Below, one piece after another: positions 26,624 through 36,105 of a DNA stretch of 64,000 nucleotides (the first letter of the stretch is position 1; each line of letters begins with the position of its first letter). The position numbers were made by a program, and so were the translations under genes. The notes beneath the pieces are model-generated. The model was given only the letters and a program-made list of their open reading frames with translations. It made no database searches and was not told where the DNA came from. Location: NCBI RefSeq assembly GCF_000515115.1, contig NZ_AZXF01000014.1:1-64000 (forward strand). Reading direction: 5' to 3'. The stretch is from Nocardiopsis sp. CNT312. Its GTDB lineage: Bacteria > Actinomycetota > Actinomycetes > Streptosporangiales > Streptosporangiaceae.

Positions 26624-26968
26624 GGTCGGCCTTCCTCCAGCGGGTCGCGGTGGGGCGTCCAACACCGGGTGCCTCCCGCCCCGACGCATGGTGTCCGGCC
26701 CGCGCGGGGCGGTCCAGCCCCCGCGCGGGCGCTTGGCACCCCTCTGACCCGCGCGCGGTCCTCCCTTGGGCGAACCCGGGCATGCGATCTCACCGTGGAT
26801 CGAGACCTCGGCGTGCGGGGCGGCCGAGGACGGGGGACGGGGCGCGGCGGGCCGGACGGGTGCCTCCGGGGGGCCCGGAGGCGACCCGGGTACGGTATTG
26901 CCCACTGGTGCCTGCCGATCTCCGCCGATCGGGCGGGCCGGGCCGCCGCAACGGAGCGAGGGACAGGC

Positions 26969-28537
26969 ATGGAACCCGCCTTCATCGTGGCCGCGTTCGC
27001 CGGAGGGCTCGTCGCCCTGGCACTGCGGCTGCCGCCCCTGGTCGGGTTCCTGGCCGCGGGGTTCGTCCTCAACGCCCTGGGCTACACGTCGACCCCGGCG
27101 CTGGAGACCGCGGCCGACCTGGGTGTCACCCTGCTGCTGTTCACCATCGGCCTGAAGCTGGACGTGCGGTCCCTGCTGCGCCACCAGGTGTGGGGTGCCG
27201 CCACCGTCCACATGGTCCTCTCCACGGTGTTCATCGCGCTGTTCCTAGGGGCGCTGAAGTTCACCGGGCTGGCGATGGCGGTGGAGGCCGGATGGTCGAC
27301 GCTGCTCCTGCTGGGTTTCGCGCTGTCCTTCTCCAGCACGGTGTTCGCGGTCAAGGCCCTGGAGGCGCGCAGCGAGTCCGGGTCGTTCTACGGCCGTCTG
27401 GCGATCGGGGTGCTCATCGCCCAGGACGTGTTCGCGGTGGTGTTCCTGTCCGCCTCCTCCGGCCATCCGCCCAGCCCGTGGGCCGCGGGGCTGCTCCTGC
27501 TGATTCCGGCGGCTCCGCTGCTGCGGCTGCTGCTGGACCGGATCGGGTACGGGGAGATGCGGGTGCTCTTCGGTGTGGCCGCGGCGCTCGTGGCGGGCCA
27601 CGCCCTGTTCGAACTGGTGGGGGTGAAGGGCGACCTGGGGGCTCTGGTCGTGGGGCTGCTGCTGGGGCCCTCCGCCAACGCCGCACCCCTGGCCAAGACG
27701 CTGCTTTCGGTGAAGGACCTGCTGCTGGTGGGGTTCTTCCTGAGTATCGGCCTCACGGCACTGCCCGATGCCGGGTCGCTGCTGGCGGGGCTGCTCCTGC
27801 TGCTCGTGCCGTTGAAGGGGGCTCTGTTCACGGCGTTGTTCCTGGGCCTGCGGCTGCGCGGGCGCACCTCCCTGCTGGCGGGGATGACTCTGAGCAACTT
27901 CTCCGAATTCGGGCTCATCGTCGCCGCCCTGGCGGCCTCGCAGGGGTGGCTCTCCGAAGACTGGCTGGTGGCGCTGGCACTGGCCGTGGCGTTCAGCTTC
28001 GCCGTGTCGGCGCCGCTGAACGCCGCCGGTGAGCGGGTGTACCGCAGGGTCGGTCCGTGGCTGGCCCGCCACGAGCGCACCGGCCAGCCGGAGGGTGACC
28101 GGCCCATCCATGTCGGCGAGGCCCGCGCGGTGGTACTGGGCATGGGCCGGGTGGGGCGGGGTGCCTACGAGCGGTTGGTGCAGGAGTACGCCGTGCCGAC
28201 CGTGGGGGTGGAGCACGACCCGGTGACCGTGCAGCGGCTGCGGCTCCTGGGGTACCAGGTGGTGGAGGGCGACGCCACCGACCCCGATTTCTGGGAGCGG
28301 CTGAACCTGGACCCGAAGGTGTGGCTGGTGGTGCTGGCCATGCCCCACCAGCGAGGCAACCTGGCGGCGCTGGACCAACTGCACGGCGACGGCCTGCACG
28401 CCATGATCGCCGGGGTGGTCACCCGGGCGGAGGAGATCGGGGAGCTGCGGGAGCGGGGCGCCGACGTGGTATTCCACCTGTACGGCGAGGCGGGGCGTGC
28501 CCTGGTCGACGACGCGGTGGACCGCCTGGGCGACTGA
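26969..28537 (+). CDS. CPA2 cation:proton antiporter with RCK (TrkA-N) domain, Kef/Ybal-like
   Basis: A 522-residue membrane protein. Residues 1-370 hold about 12 helices with the CPA2 pattern, including LPPLVGFLAAGFVLNALGYT, LGVTLLLFTIGLKLDVRSLL and GFALSFSSTVFAVKALEAR. Residues about 392-522 are a Rossmann RCK domain with AVVLGMGRVGRGAYE and the acidic strand end VGVEHD, then VEGDATDPDFW. It should exchange K+ (or Na+) for protons, gated by nucleotide on the RCK domain. The RCK-C domain of full KefB/C is missing, as in YbaL-type shorter forms. ATG 26969 is preceded by GAGGGACAG. Confidence 0.9.
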   Translation: MEPAFIVAAFAGGLVALALRLPPLVGFLAAGFVLNALGYTSTPALETAADLGVTLLLFTIGLKLDVRSLLRHQVWGAATVHMVLSTVFIALFLGALKFTGLAMAVEAGWSTLLLLGFALSFSSTVFAVKALEARSESGSFYGRLAIGVLIAQDVFAVVFLSASSGHPPSPWAAGLLLLIPAAPLLRLLLDRIGYGEMRVLFGVAAALVAGHALFELVGVKGDLGALVVGLLLGPSANAAPLAKTLLSVKDLLLVGFFLSIGLTALPDAGSLLAGLLLLLVPLKGALFTALFLGLRLRGRTSLLAGMTLSNFSEFGLIVAALAASQGWLSEDWLVALALAVAFSFAVSAPLNAAGERVYRRVGPWLARHERTGQPEGDRPIHVGEARAVVLGMGRVGRGAYERLVQEYAVPTVGVEHDPVTVQRLRLLGYQVVEGDATDPDFWERLNLDPKVWLVVLAMPHQRGNLAALDQLHGDGLHAMIAGVVTRAEEIGELRERGADVVFHLYGEAGRALVDDAVDRLGD

Positions 28538-28542
28538 TCCGG

Positions 28543-28564
28543 GGCCCGTCCGCGCGGACGGGCC
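28543..28564. terminator. Bidirectional hairpin between convergent genes
   Basis: The 22-nt stretch GGCCCGTCCGC/GCGGACGGGCC is a perfect palindrome with 11-bp arms. It begins 6 nt after the antiporter stop and ends 8 nt before the stop of the convergent CBS gene at 28572. Confidence 0.72.
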
Positions 28565-28571
28565 GGTCGCC

Positions 28572-29276
28572 TCAGGGGGTCCCCGAGCGCCAGCGGACGT
28601 GTTCGGGGACGACGTCGTCGACCCGCCAGGCCAGGTCGGAGTCGACGGCCACGACGCCCTCCAGGTCGTGGACCCTGCGGATCACGGCCTGGGCGTCACT
28701 GCGGCGCTCCACGGTCCCCGACAGCCGCACCACCCCGTCCTCGACGATCGCGGCGGGCTCCCGGGCGCGCGGTGCGCGCAGGGTGTCGGTGATCTCCTCC
28801 CTGGCGTCCGCGGCGATGTCCTCGTCCTCGCGCAGGAACACCGACAGCAGATCGCAGCGGCTCACGACGCCGACCAGCCTCCCCTGGCCGTCGACGACCG
28901 GCAGCCGCTTGATCCCGTGCTTCTCCATCAGCCGGGCCGCGCCGGCCACGGTCTCCTGCGGGGGCACCGTGACGGCGGGTGCGGTCATCAGCCCCGACGC
29001 CGCCCTGGCCCCCGCCTTGTCCTGGGCGTGTCCGCCTGCGCCGAGGCGGGCCCGCAGGCGGGTGCGCAGGGGTTGCCCGTACTCGTCCTCGCCGGTGAAC
29101 TCCTCCTTGTGGAGCAGGTCTTCCTCGGAGACCACGCCCACCACCCGGTTCCGGTCGTCGACCACGGGCAGGGCGCTCACCCGGTTCTCGACGAGCAGGC
29201 GGACGATCTCCCGGTAGCCCGTCTCCCCGGTGGCCGTGACGACCCCGGTCGTCATGACGTCGCGAACGGTGTTCAT
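28572..29276 (-). CDS. CBS-pair and BON domain protein
   Basis: A 234-residue cytoplasmic protein. Two CBS motifs: residues about 5-60 (VRDVMTTGVVTATGETGYRE, LPVVDDRNRVVGVVSEEDLL) and about 95-150 (LMTAPAVTVPPQETVAGAAR, LPVVDGQGRLVGVVSRCDLL). Residues about 155-225 form a BON domain (ITDTLRAPRAREPAAIVEDG, VVRLSGTVERRSDAQAVIRR). CBS pairs bind adenosyl ligands and act as energy sensors; BON may contact membranes. Such proteins are common stress-linked regulators in actinobacteria. ATG 29276 gives the normal N-terminus MNTVRDVMT. Confidence 0.88.
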   Translation of the reverse strand: MNTVRDVMTTGVVTATGETGYREIVRLLVENRVSALPVVDDRNRVVGVVSEEDLLHKEEFTGEDEYGQPLRTRLRARLGAGGHAQDKAGARAASGLMTAPAVTVPPQETVAGAARLMEKHGIKRLPVVDGQGRLVGVVSRCDLLSVFLREDEDIAADAREEITDTLRAPRAREPAAIVEDGVVRLSGTVERRSDAQAVIRRVHDLEGVVAVDSDLAWRVDDVVPEHVRWRSGTP

Positions 29277-29700
29277 CACGGGCCCCCTCGTGCTCTGCAC
29301 CGGCGGCCGGTACGGCCTGCCCGGAACCTGCTGCTCCGCGTCTTCTTCCAGGATGGGCCGGTTGGCGCGCCCTGTCCAGCGGGAGGGCGTACGCGCGGGC
29401 CTCTCCTGTGGCGGCGCGGGCCCCGCCCGGCACGGAACGACGCACGGTCCGGCTACCAGGGGTTTTGCGCTCTGTCCCGCGGGCGTCTTCGGTGACCGGA
29501 GCGGGGGGAGGCCACCCGGCCCGGTGCGAGACGGGGTGCGGGTCCTCTGGAGGGCCGCAAAGGTCCCACAGGGGTCGGCAAACCTTTTCCCACCAGGCTC
29601 ATATGTCGCATTTATACGTAAATACCCTCCTTAGCCTGAAGCTTCGTCCGTGACATCCCGACGGGGCGGGAGACGCAGCGCACGGAAAGCAGGGGGCAGT
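29277..29700. other. Gene-free interval (about 425 nt) between divergent genes
   Basis: The right end has an A+T-rich segment at 29604-29630 (ATTTATACGTAAATACC) about 70-100 nt before the glycosyltransferase start, the likely promoter. No gene seen. Confidence 0.5.
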
Positions 29701-32130
29701 GTGAAGATCGCCTATCTCATCAACGACATGTACGGCATCGGGGGCACGGTCCGCACGGTCGCCAACCAGGCCGCGGCGCTGTCCGCGCGCCACGAGGTGG
29801 AGATCGTCTCGGTCTTCCAGCACCGCGCCGACCCGCTTCTGCCCGTACCCCCCCAGGTGAAACTGCGCTCCCTGGTCGACGTGCGCCGCGTCCCCGAGGG
29901 CACCAGCGCCGGCGTGGGCGGCAGGCCCCTCTACGAGGGCTCCCCGAAGGCCGGCCTGCCGCCCACCCTGTTCCCGGTGGAGGACACCCGCGGCGCCACG
30001 CACAGCCGTCTCACCGACGAACGGCTGGAAGAGTACCTCGCCACCACCGACGCCGACGTGGTCGTGGGCACCCGGCCCGGCCTGAACGTGGCCATCGCGC
30101 GCGCCGCCCCCGACCACGTCGTCGCGGTCGGACAGGAGCACCTCACCTTCGAGCAGCACTCCCTGCCCCTGCGCCGGGTCATGGAGATGGAGTACCCCAA
30201 TCTGGACGCCTTCGTGACGGTGACCGAGGCCGACGCGCGCACCTACACCGCCCGCATGCCCCTGCCCGGGGTCGAGGTGCTGTCCATCCCGAACTCGGTC
30301 CCCGCGCCGGCCTTCACCGCTGACGGCCACGGCTCGCGCACCATCGTCTCCGCGGGCCGACTGGCCCCCAGCAAACGCCACGACCTGCTCATCCAGGCCT
30401 TCTCCATGGTGGCTGAGGAGTTTCCCGACTGGACCCTGCGCATCTACGGGCGCGGCAGCATGCGCGGAACGCTCGACCGGCTCGTGGGTTCACTGGGACT
30501 GGAGGACCGGGTGTGGCTCATGGGCCCGCACCCGCACGTGGAGGAGGCCTGGGCCCAGGGCGAGTTCGCGGCCGTGACCTCCAGCGAGGAGCCGTTCGGC
30601 ATGACGATCGTGGAGGCGATGCGCTCGGGGCTGCCGGTGGTGAGCACCAACTGCCCGCACGGCCCCGCCTCGATCATCCGGCACGGCGAGGACGGGCTGC
30701 TCGTGCCCAACAAGTCCGCCAAGGGGATCGCCGAGGGGCTGGCCCTGCTCATGGCCGATGAACCCCTGCGGCAGCGGATGTCCGAGGCGGCGCTGGTCGA
30801 CTCCGAGCGCTACGACCCCGCCACCGTGGTGCGCCAGCACGAACGGCTGTTCGCCGACCTGGCCGGGGCACGGGTGCCCGCCGTTCCGCCCGTGCCCGTC
30901 CCCCGTCCCGAACCGCCGCCCTCCTGCAAGGTGTGGGCGAGCGCGGAGGAGGGGCTGGCGGTGCTGTGGTTCCCCCACCCCCCGGACCGGATCGTGCTCG
31001 CGCACGGCGGGGAGCGCGTGGGGCTGGTGCCCGACCCGCGCGGCGAGGTGCCCGTGGACGCCCGGAGGCTGGACCTGGCGGCGCGGACGTGGGAGGTGCT
31101 GCGCGTGGACGGCGGTCGCGAACGCGCCGTCGCCGACGTGGAGATCCACCAGGAGGGGTACCCGCTGTCGACCGAGGCGGAGGTGCCGGCGGCGCTGGTG
31201 CTGCCCTCCCGTTCGACGCGGGGGCGGCTCGTGCTGCACGTGCGGCGTCTGGAGCGCCACGCCGAGGTGGAGCACGTGGAAGTCGCAGACGACCTGATCA
31301 CCGTCCAGGGCCGGGTCCTGCGGCCTCCGGACGCCGACCCGAGGGCACGCCTGCTGGTACGGCACAAGGAGGTGCCGCGCCAGGTGCGCGGCTTCTCCGC
31401 CCCGGTCACGGCCGACGGGCACTTCACCGCGGTGGTCGACCCCGAGGACGTGGTCGGCGACCGGCCGGGCGACTCCGAGAAGTGGGAGCTGCGCCTAGGC
31501 CTGTCGAACGGATCGGAGCACCCGTTGGGCCGCCACTTGACGGGGGTGACGGGGTACAAGCGGATCATCGGGTACCCGTCGCTGCACGTGACGAGCGAGC
31601 GGGGCTACGGGGCCCGGCTGCGGCCCTACTACACGGTCAACGACCGGCTGGGGCTGTGCTCCGAGCCCGCCGCGCCGATCCTGGAGGTGAACGAGGCCCG
31701 GGCGGTCCTGCGCGGACGCCGCCGAGAACGGGTGCGGATCGACGTTCGGCTGGACACCAAGCCGCCCGAGAACATGGAGTACTCGGCGGAGGTGGTGTGG
31801 GGATCCGGCACGGGGCGGCGCTTCCCGCTGCACGAGGTGCCCCCGGTGGGGCTCGGCGGACGGCTGGTCGGGGAGCTGCCACTGCTCGAGTACGAGGATC
31901 AGGGGGGCCGCGGGACCGTACGGGCCACATGGCGGCTGCGGCTGCTGATGGGGCCGCCCGGGGGCCTGGGGCGGGTGGGTGCCGTGGCCGTCCCCCAGCA
32001 CACCTCCCGCACGTGGCACCGAGGCCCCTACGTGCGGTCGGTGACCGTGGGGCCGTGGGCGGACGGGGACCTGAAGGTGACCGTGGCCGACGTGCACATG
32101 GCCGACGCGGTGCGGCGGCGCCTGGCCTGA
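29701..32130 (+). CDS. GT4-type glycosyltransferase with long C-terminal extension
   Basis: An 809-residue protein. Residues 1-390 are a GT-B fold, family GT4: N-terminal MKIAYLINDMYGIGGTVRTV with the acceptor-side loop, TIVSAGRLAPSKRHDLLIQA linker, and the nucleotide-sugar site SSEEPFGMTIVEAMRSGLPV with the E-x7-E arrangement. The next 400 residues contain repeated beta-rich segments, with HVEVADDLITVQGRVLRP and VDPEDVVGDRP, not a known catalytic domain. Similar long proteins occur in actinomycetes next to poly-glycerol-type wall glycopolymer genes, so a cell-wall teichoic-acid-like role is possible. The GTG at 29701 follows AGGGGGCA. Sugar donor and acceptor are unknown. Confidence 0.82.
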   Translation: MKIAYLINDMYGIGGTVRTVANQAAALSARHEVEIVSVFQHRADPLLPVPPQVKLRSLVDVRRVPEGTSAGVGGRPLYEGSPKAGLPPTLFPVEDTRGATHSRLTDERLEEYLATTDADVVVGTRPGLNVAIARAAPDHVVAVGQEHLTFEQHSLPLRRVMEMEYPNLDAFVTVTEADARTYTARMPLPGVEVLSIPNSVPAPAFTADGHGSRTIVSAGRLAPSKRHDLLIQAFSMVAEEFPDWTLRIYGRGSMRGTLDRLVGSLGLEDRVWLMGPHPHVEEAWAQGEFAAVTSSEEPFGMTIVEAMRSGLPVVSTNCPHGPASIIRHGEDGLLVPNKSAKGIAEGLALLMADEPLRQRMSEAALVDSERYDPATVVRQHERLFADLAGARVPAVPPVPVPRPEPPPSCKVWASAEEGLAVLWFPHPPDRIVLAHGGERVGLVPDPRGEVPVDARRLDLAARTWEVLRVDGGRERAVADVEIHQEGYPLSTEAEVPAALVLPSRSTRGRLVLHVRRLERHAEVEHVEVADDLITVQGRVLRPPDADPRARLLVRHKEVPRQVRGFSAPVTADGHFTAVVDPEDVVGDRPGDSEKWELRLGLSNGSEHPLGRHLTGVTGYKRIIGYPSLHVTSERGYGARLRPYYTVNDRLGLCSEPAAPILEVNEARAVLRGRRRERVRIDVRLDTKPPENMEYSAEVVWGSGTGRRFPLHEVPPVGLGGRLVGELPLLEYEDQGGRGTVRATWRLRLLMGPPGGLGRVGAVAVPQHTSRTWHRGPYVRSVTVGPWADGDLKVTVADVHMADAVRRRLA

Positions 32131-32548
32131 GCCGCAGCGGTCGACGCCTTTGTCGCACAACCGCAGCGGTACGGCACTGTCGGGGCCCCGGCCCTCATCG
32201 AGTGGCTGCGCGCCGGCCGCCTGCTCGATCGTCTCGCGCGGTCCCTGGTGGGCGGCGGCACCGTATCCGAGGACCGTGCCGGGCCCAGGCCCGGGACCGG
32301 CACCCGATCCGGTCGCCACCGCCCTCCTGTGACCGCTCTCCCCCACTCCACACAGCGGTTGCTCCACGCATCAGAGCACCCACGAAAGGCCATGCGCGGC
32401 CCCGCGCGCTCCGGCCCCGTGTGGGCGGCCGGAGCGTTCGTCCACACCCACTACCGATCACGGTCCGGGGTGGATAAGCTACCGGAGGAGGAGGCCCCCG
32501 CCGCTCCTCCGCTCCCCCGGCCCCTCTCCCCCCGACGGAAAACGCTGC
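32131..32548. other. Interval without a called gene (about 420 nt)
   Basis: The first 100 nt after the glycosyltransferase stop remain open in the same frame and look coding (AFVAQPQRYGTVGAPALIEW and so on), but no start codon or ribosome-binding site supports a separate gene. The remainder is the upstream region of the TadG-like gene. Confidence 0.4.
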
Positions 32549-33643
32549 ATGGGACTGCGACGGACCCCCCGGCGCGCGGCCACCCCCGCGCGACCGCGGC
32601 ACCATCTCCTGGGCCGCAACGACCAAGGGCAGGCCAACATCCTGCTCATCTTCGGGCTGACCCTGGCCCTGCTGTCCCTCACCCTGCTCTTCGTGCGGAT
32701 CGGCGCCGCGGGCGACATGCGCTCGCGGACCCAGACCGCGGCCGACGCGGCGGCGCTGGCGGCGGCGAGTGCGCTTCAGGAGGCCGCCGCCGAGGAACTC
32801 CTGGCCGGCAACTACCCCATGCCCTGGTTCGACGAGGAGGTCGCCGAGGCACGCGCCGCGGAGTACGCGCGCGCCAACGGGGCGGTGCTCACCGACATCC
32901 GCGCCAGCGACAACACCATGGGGCGCTCGGGCAACATCATCCGGGTGGAGGTGCGCGGGGCGGTCTGCCAAAGGGAGTTGGAGGCGGACGGTTCGCGGGC
33001 GTGGAACGACGTGGTCTGCGACGGCTCCGAGGAGGAGTCGGACACGACCGTGGGCAACGCCTCGGCGATCGCGATCGTGGAGCAGCCCTACGAGTGCTCG
33101 CGGACGGCCTTCAGGGTGGAGTGCGGCGGTCCCGTCACCAGTCTGGACCAGGCCCGGGACCTGCTGGACGTCCACCTGATCGACCAGGAGGGCCAGTACA
33201 GGTTCGACCCCACCGTGGTCTACGCCGGAGGAGCCATCGTGAACTGCGCGTCGCTGGGCCAGCTGCACCCCACCATGTGCGCGGTGCACCAGACGCTGCA
33301 GGAGGAGTTCGGCGGGTTCTACCTGACCGCCGGGGGCCAGCGCTACGAACCCGGCAGCGACCACCACGCGGGCATGGCGGTCGACTACATGATGGCCCCG
33401 CTCGGCGGCACACCGACCCCCCCGATGGACGCCACGGCTGTCACGGTCATCAACTGGGTGATCCAGAACGCCTCTCAGCTCGGCGTCAAGGGGCTCATCT
33501 ACGACCACCACATCTGGAACGCCTCCCGGGACCCCGTCGGGCCGTGGGAGTCGGTCAAGCGCTTCCAGCAGGACACCGGGAACGCCACCCAGGACCACGT
33601 GGACCACATCCACCTGGCGGCGGGCCCCGGACCCATGCTCTGA
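32549..33643 (+). CDS. TadG-like anchor fused to a LAS/M15-type peptidase-like domain
   Basis: A 364-residue protein. Residues 24-54 (NDQGQANILLIFGLTLALLS) are a TadG/TadE-type hydrophobic segment, followed by the usual SRTQTAADAAALAAAS helix (59-75). Residues about 195-364 resemble the ARB_07466-like C-terminal domain: SDHHAGMAVDYMM with H272/H273 and D279, YDHHIWN (319-324) and DHVDHIHLA (349-357), the zinc-ligand layout of LAS/M15-like peptidases. The protein should be membrane-anchored with a peptidoglycan-directed domain outside. No Glu at +5 of the prepilin-type glycine, so it is not processed as a pilin. It has no tad neighbours, but the anchor links it to the pilus set. ATG 32549 lacks a strong ribosome-binding site. 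Confidence 0.78.
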   Translation: MGLRRTPRRAATPARPRHHLLGRNDQGQANILLIFGLTLALLSLTLLFVRIGAAGDMRSRTQTAADAAALAAASALQEAAAEELLAGNYPMPWFDEEVAEARAAEYARANGAVLTDIRASDNTMGRSGNIIRVEVRGAVCQRELEADGSRAWNDVVCDGSEEESDTTVGNASAIAIVEQPYECSRTAFRVECGGPVTSLDQARDLLDVHLIDQEGQYRFDPTVVYAGGAIVNCASLGQLHPTMCAVHQTLQEEFGGFYLTAGGQRYEPGSDHHAGMAVDYMMAPLGGTPTPPMDATAVTVINWVIQNASQLGVKGLIYDHHIWNASRDPVGPWESVKRFQQDTGNATQDHVDHIHLAAGPGPML

Positions 33644-33707
33644 CCCCGCGCTCCGCAGGCCGCGACCGGGTCTTGTCCGCCCCACGACCATCACCCAACC
33701 TGGATAC

Positions 33708-34013
33708 ATGCCCGAAAGCGCTGACCGCACCGCCGAACGCGCCCTCCCGCTGCGCCCCGTCCCCGCCCTGCTCTCCGCCAACGCCTGCGACATCACCACC
33801 GTGGACGTGTGGGGCGTGAACGCCTACCCGCGCGGGGGGCCGGTCACCCGGCCTGGACTCCGCGAGGCGGCGGAGCGCCCGCGGTCCCGGCCACGGTTGG
33901 ACCGGCTGCTGGGAGAGCTCACCGGCCGGGGGCGGAACTGCTCAGCCGAGCACAGGCGGCGGGTGGCGCACGCCATCCGCCCCCACGCGAAGAACCCCCC
34001 GGCACCGCTCTGA
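33708..34013 (+). CDS. Hypothetical small basic protein
   Basis: A 101-residue frame, ATG start, with strong third-position GC bias over its length. Contains NACDITTVDVWGVNAYPRGG in the middle and an Arg/Pro-rich C-terminal half (LDRLLGELTGRGRNCSAEHR). No signal peptide, membrane helix or known domain. It lies 64 nt after the TadG-like gene in the same direction and could be co-transcribed. No clear ribosome-binding site, so the start is uncertain. Confidence 0.45.
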   Translation: MPESADRTAERALPLRPVPALLSANACDITTVDVWGVNAYPRGGPVTRPGLREAAERPRSRPRLDRLLGELTGRGRNCSAEHRRRVAHAIRPHAKNPPAPL

Positions 34014-34203
34014 CCCCGGCGGCGGGCGTGCCACCGCCCCCGTCCCGCGGTGGGAGGGCGGTACGTCCTACCTCCGTGCCACGATCGAACAAAGCGACGA
34101 GCGGCCCCGCCGGACCCCGGGGTACCGTCCGACGCCTGAGCGGCCCGACCGCCCTCCGAGCCCTCGGGCCGCACCCGCGAACCGTAGAAACGAGGCCGTA
34201 CCC

Positions 34204-35016
34204 GTGTCGATGTCGATACCGGACACCTCAGCCGAGGGTGTCCCGGAACCGGAGCCGTCCCCGGGCGGACGGCTTCCGAACCCGTGGCTGTGTCTGACGG
34301 TGGCCCTGGTATGCCTGGCGGTGGCCACGACCGGGTGGCTCGTCGCCACCCTGGCGGTCGAGGACACCCGCTCGGACGGTGACGCCTCCCCCGAGGACGT
34401 CGCCGCCTTCGTCACCGCGGCCGTGGAGCGGTTGGAGGACGCCTCGGCGTTCCAGGTCGCCTTCACGGTGCACGGGCCCTCAACGGCGGAGGCGGGGCTC
34501 CCCGGGGAGGAACCGGGACCGCTCCTGGGTGAGGGGGAGGCGGTCTACGACTCCGGCCGCGATCCGGTCTTCTCCTACGCCTACCGCGCAACCGGCGGCC
34601 CGGAGGTACAGCGGTACCAGATGCGTTCGGAGCAACTGCTGATGACGGTGGACGGCTCCGGCCTGTCCGTCCTGGACGCCCCCACCAGAGCCGACCGCTA
34701 TCTCGGTACCGCCGAGTTCGGGTCCGCCCAGCTTCGCGCGGTCCTGTCCACCTCCACCGACCTCGCGTTCGCCGGCGAACGCGAGGTGGTGCCCGCCCGG
34801 GGCGGGGAGGAGGCGGCGCACGGCGCTTACCTGTTCACCGGGACCTTCACGGCGCTGCGGGGCGACCACGGGTCGGTAGCGGGCGGTGGTGAACTGGTGT
34901 TCGCGGAGGAGGTCGAGTTCGCGCTGTGGATCGGTGAGGAGGGGTACCCGCTCAGGCTCTCGCTGCGTGCGGAGGACGGTACGGGGGAGACCGTGGAGTA
35001 CCGCGACGTTCGGTGA
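34204..35016 (+). CDS. Membrane-anchored LolA/LppX-fold-like protein
   Basis: A 270-residue protein with a 30-residue cytoplasmic N-terminus, one membrane helix (about 30-52, LTVALVCLAVATTGWLVATL) and an exterior domain of 215 residues. The exterior part, with strands such as YDSGRDPVFSYAYRATGG, QLLMTVDGSGLSVLD, and a last strand ending ETVEYRDVR, resembles the LppX/LprG/LolA fold of lipid-binding wall proteins. No lipobox is present. Function is inferred to be lipid or stress related. It is single. The start GTG at 34204 is the first of the frame. Confidence 0.55.
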   Translation: MSMSIPDTSAEGVPEPEPSPGGRLPNPWLCLTVALVCLAVATTGWLVATLAVEDTRSDGDASPEDVAAFVTAAVERLEDASAFQVAFTVHGPSTAEAGLPGEEPGPLLGEGEAVYDSGRDPVFSYAYRATGGPEVQRYQMRSEQLLMTVDGSGLSVLDAPTRADRYLGTAEFGSAQLRAVLSTSTDLAFAGEREVVPARGGEEAAHGAYLFTGTFTALRGDHGSVAGGGELVFAEEVEFALWIGEEGYPLRLSLRAEDGTGETVEYRDVR

Positions 35017-35156
35017 ACGGCCGTCCGCCGGGGCGGTCCAGGCCCGGGCCGTGATCGCCCGGGGCGGTGCGGACCCGCGGAGGGTGGACGGCGACTCCGG
35101 GAAACCCCGCAAGAACGGTCAGGCGCGGGTGCCGCCGGGCACAGCAGACTGAGGGC

Positions 35157-36077
35157 ATGACCGGACGGGACCGCCTGCGCGAACTGCTCGACGCCGTGCT
35201 CAACGAGGACCACCGCACCCTGGCCGACATGGCGGGGGGTGCCCACAGCTCACCGTTCCACTTCACCCGCACGCTCTCACGCGACACCGGGGAAGCCCCG
35301 GTGGCGATGCGCCGCCGGGTGATGCTCGAACGGGCGGCCTGGCATCTCAAAGGGGGCGGCAGCGTCACCGACGCAGCGTGGGGCGCCGGGTACGGCTCCG
35401 TGGAGGGCTTCAGCCGCGCGTTCACCCGGGCGTTCGGCCGACCTCCCAGCACGGTGGATCCGGGCTGCGGCCACTGGCTGCCCGCGCCCAACGGCATCCA
35501 CTTCCACCCGCCCGTGTCGCTGTGGTTCCACAGCGGGGAGCACTCCGCGAACCCCCTGACCGAGCAGATGGTCGAGCACGCGCTCGACGATACCCGTCAC
35601 CTGCTCGAGGCGGCGGGGGACCTCACCGACGGGGAGTTGCGCGCCTGTCGGCGGCCCGGACTCACCGTCCTGTCCTGGGAGGGCCGCGAGGAGTCGGTCC
35701 AGGCGGTCCTGGAGCGGCTGGTGAACTCCGTGGAGGTGTGGCTGGCCTCGATCGAAGGCCGCGACCTGCCCGAACGCGACCCGGAAGCCGACGCGGCGGC
35801 GCTCCTGGAGCGGCACGGGGCGGTGGCGCCACGATGGCTGGCGATGGTGCGCGACACCGAACGCCGCGGCGCGTGGAACGACCGCCTGATCGACGCCCTG
35901 TGCGACCCGCCCGAGAGTTTCGTCCTGAGCGGGGTCGTGGCCCATGTACTCACCTACTCGGCCCACCGCCGCCAACTGGTCCGGCAGCTGCTGCGGGAGA
36001 CGGGACGGCCGGTCGACGACGGCGACCCCCTCCTGTGGCTGCGTACCAGGCGCGGCGAGGAGGGTTCCGGGACGTGA
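35157..36077 (+). CDS. AraC-type regulator with DinB-like C-terminal domain
   Basis: A 306-residue protein. Residues about 1-100 form a double helix-turn-helix of AraC type (MAGGAHSSPFHFTRTLSRDT, then GAGYGSVEGFSRAFTRAFGR with the usual PS-x ending). Residues about 105-300 resemble a DinB/YfiT-like four-helix bundle (TEQMVEHALDDTRHLLEAAG, and GVVAHVLTYSAHRRQLVRQL with histidines that could bind a metal). This AraC plus DinB-like architecture occurs in actinobacteria next to RibD-like reductases. The next gene follows after 28 nt in the same direction, so the two probably form one unit. Confidence 0.82.
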   Translation: MTGRDRLRELLDAVLNEDHRTLADMAGGAHSSPFHFTRTLSRDTGEAPVAMRRRVMLERAAWHLKGGGSVTDAAWGAGYGSVEGFSRAFTRAFGRPPSTVDPGCGHWLPAPNGIHFHPPVSLWFHSGEHSANPLTEQMVEHALDDTRHLLEAAGDLTDGELRACRRPGLTVLSWEGREESVQAVLERLVNSVEVWLASIEGRDLPERDPEADAAALLERHGAVAPRWLAMVRDTERRGAWNDRLIDALCDPPESFVLSGVVAHVLTYSAHRRQLVRQLLRETGRPVDDGDPLLWLRTRRGEEGSGT

Positions 36078-36105
36078 ACACTGCGAGACACACGAGAGGC
36101 GGCAC

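Noticed and set aside
24710-26968. Apparent long N-terminal extension of the antiporter reading
   Set aside because: The stretch is antisense to the acyl-CoA ligase gene; the antiporter's first helix starts right at ATG 26969, which has a ribosome-binding site.
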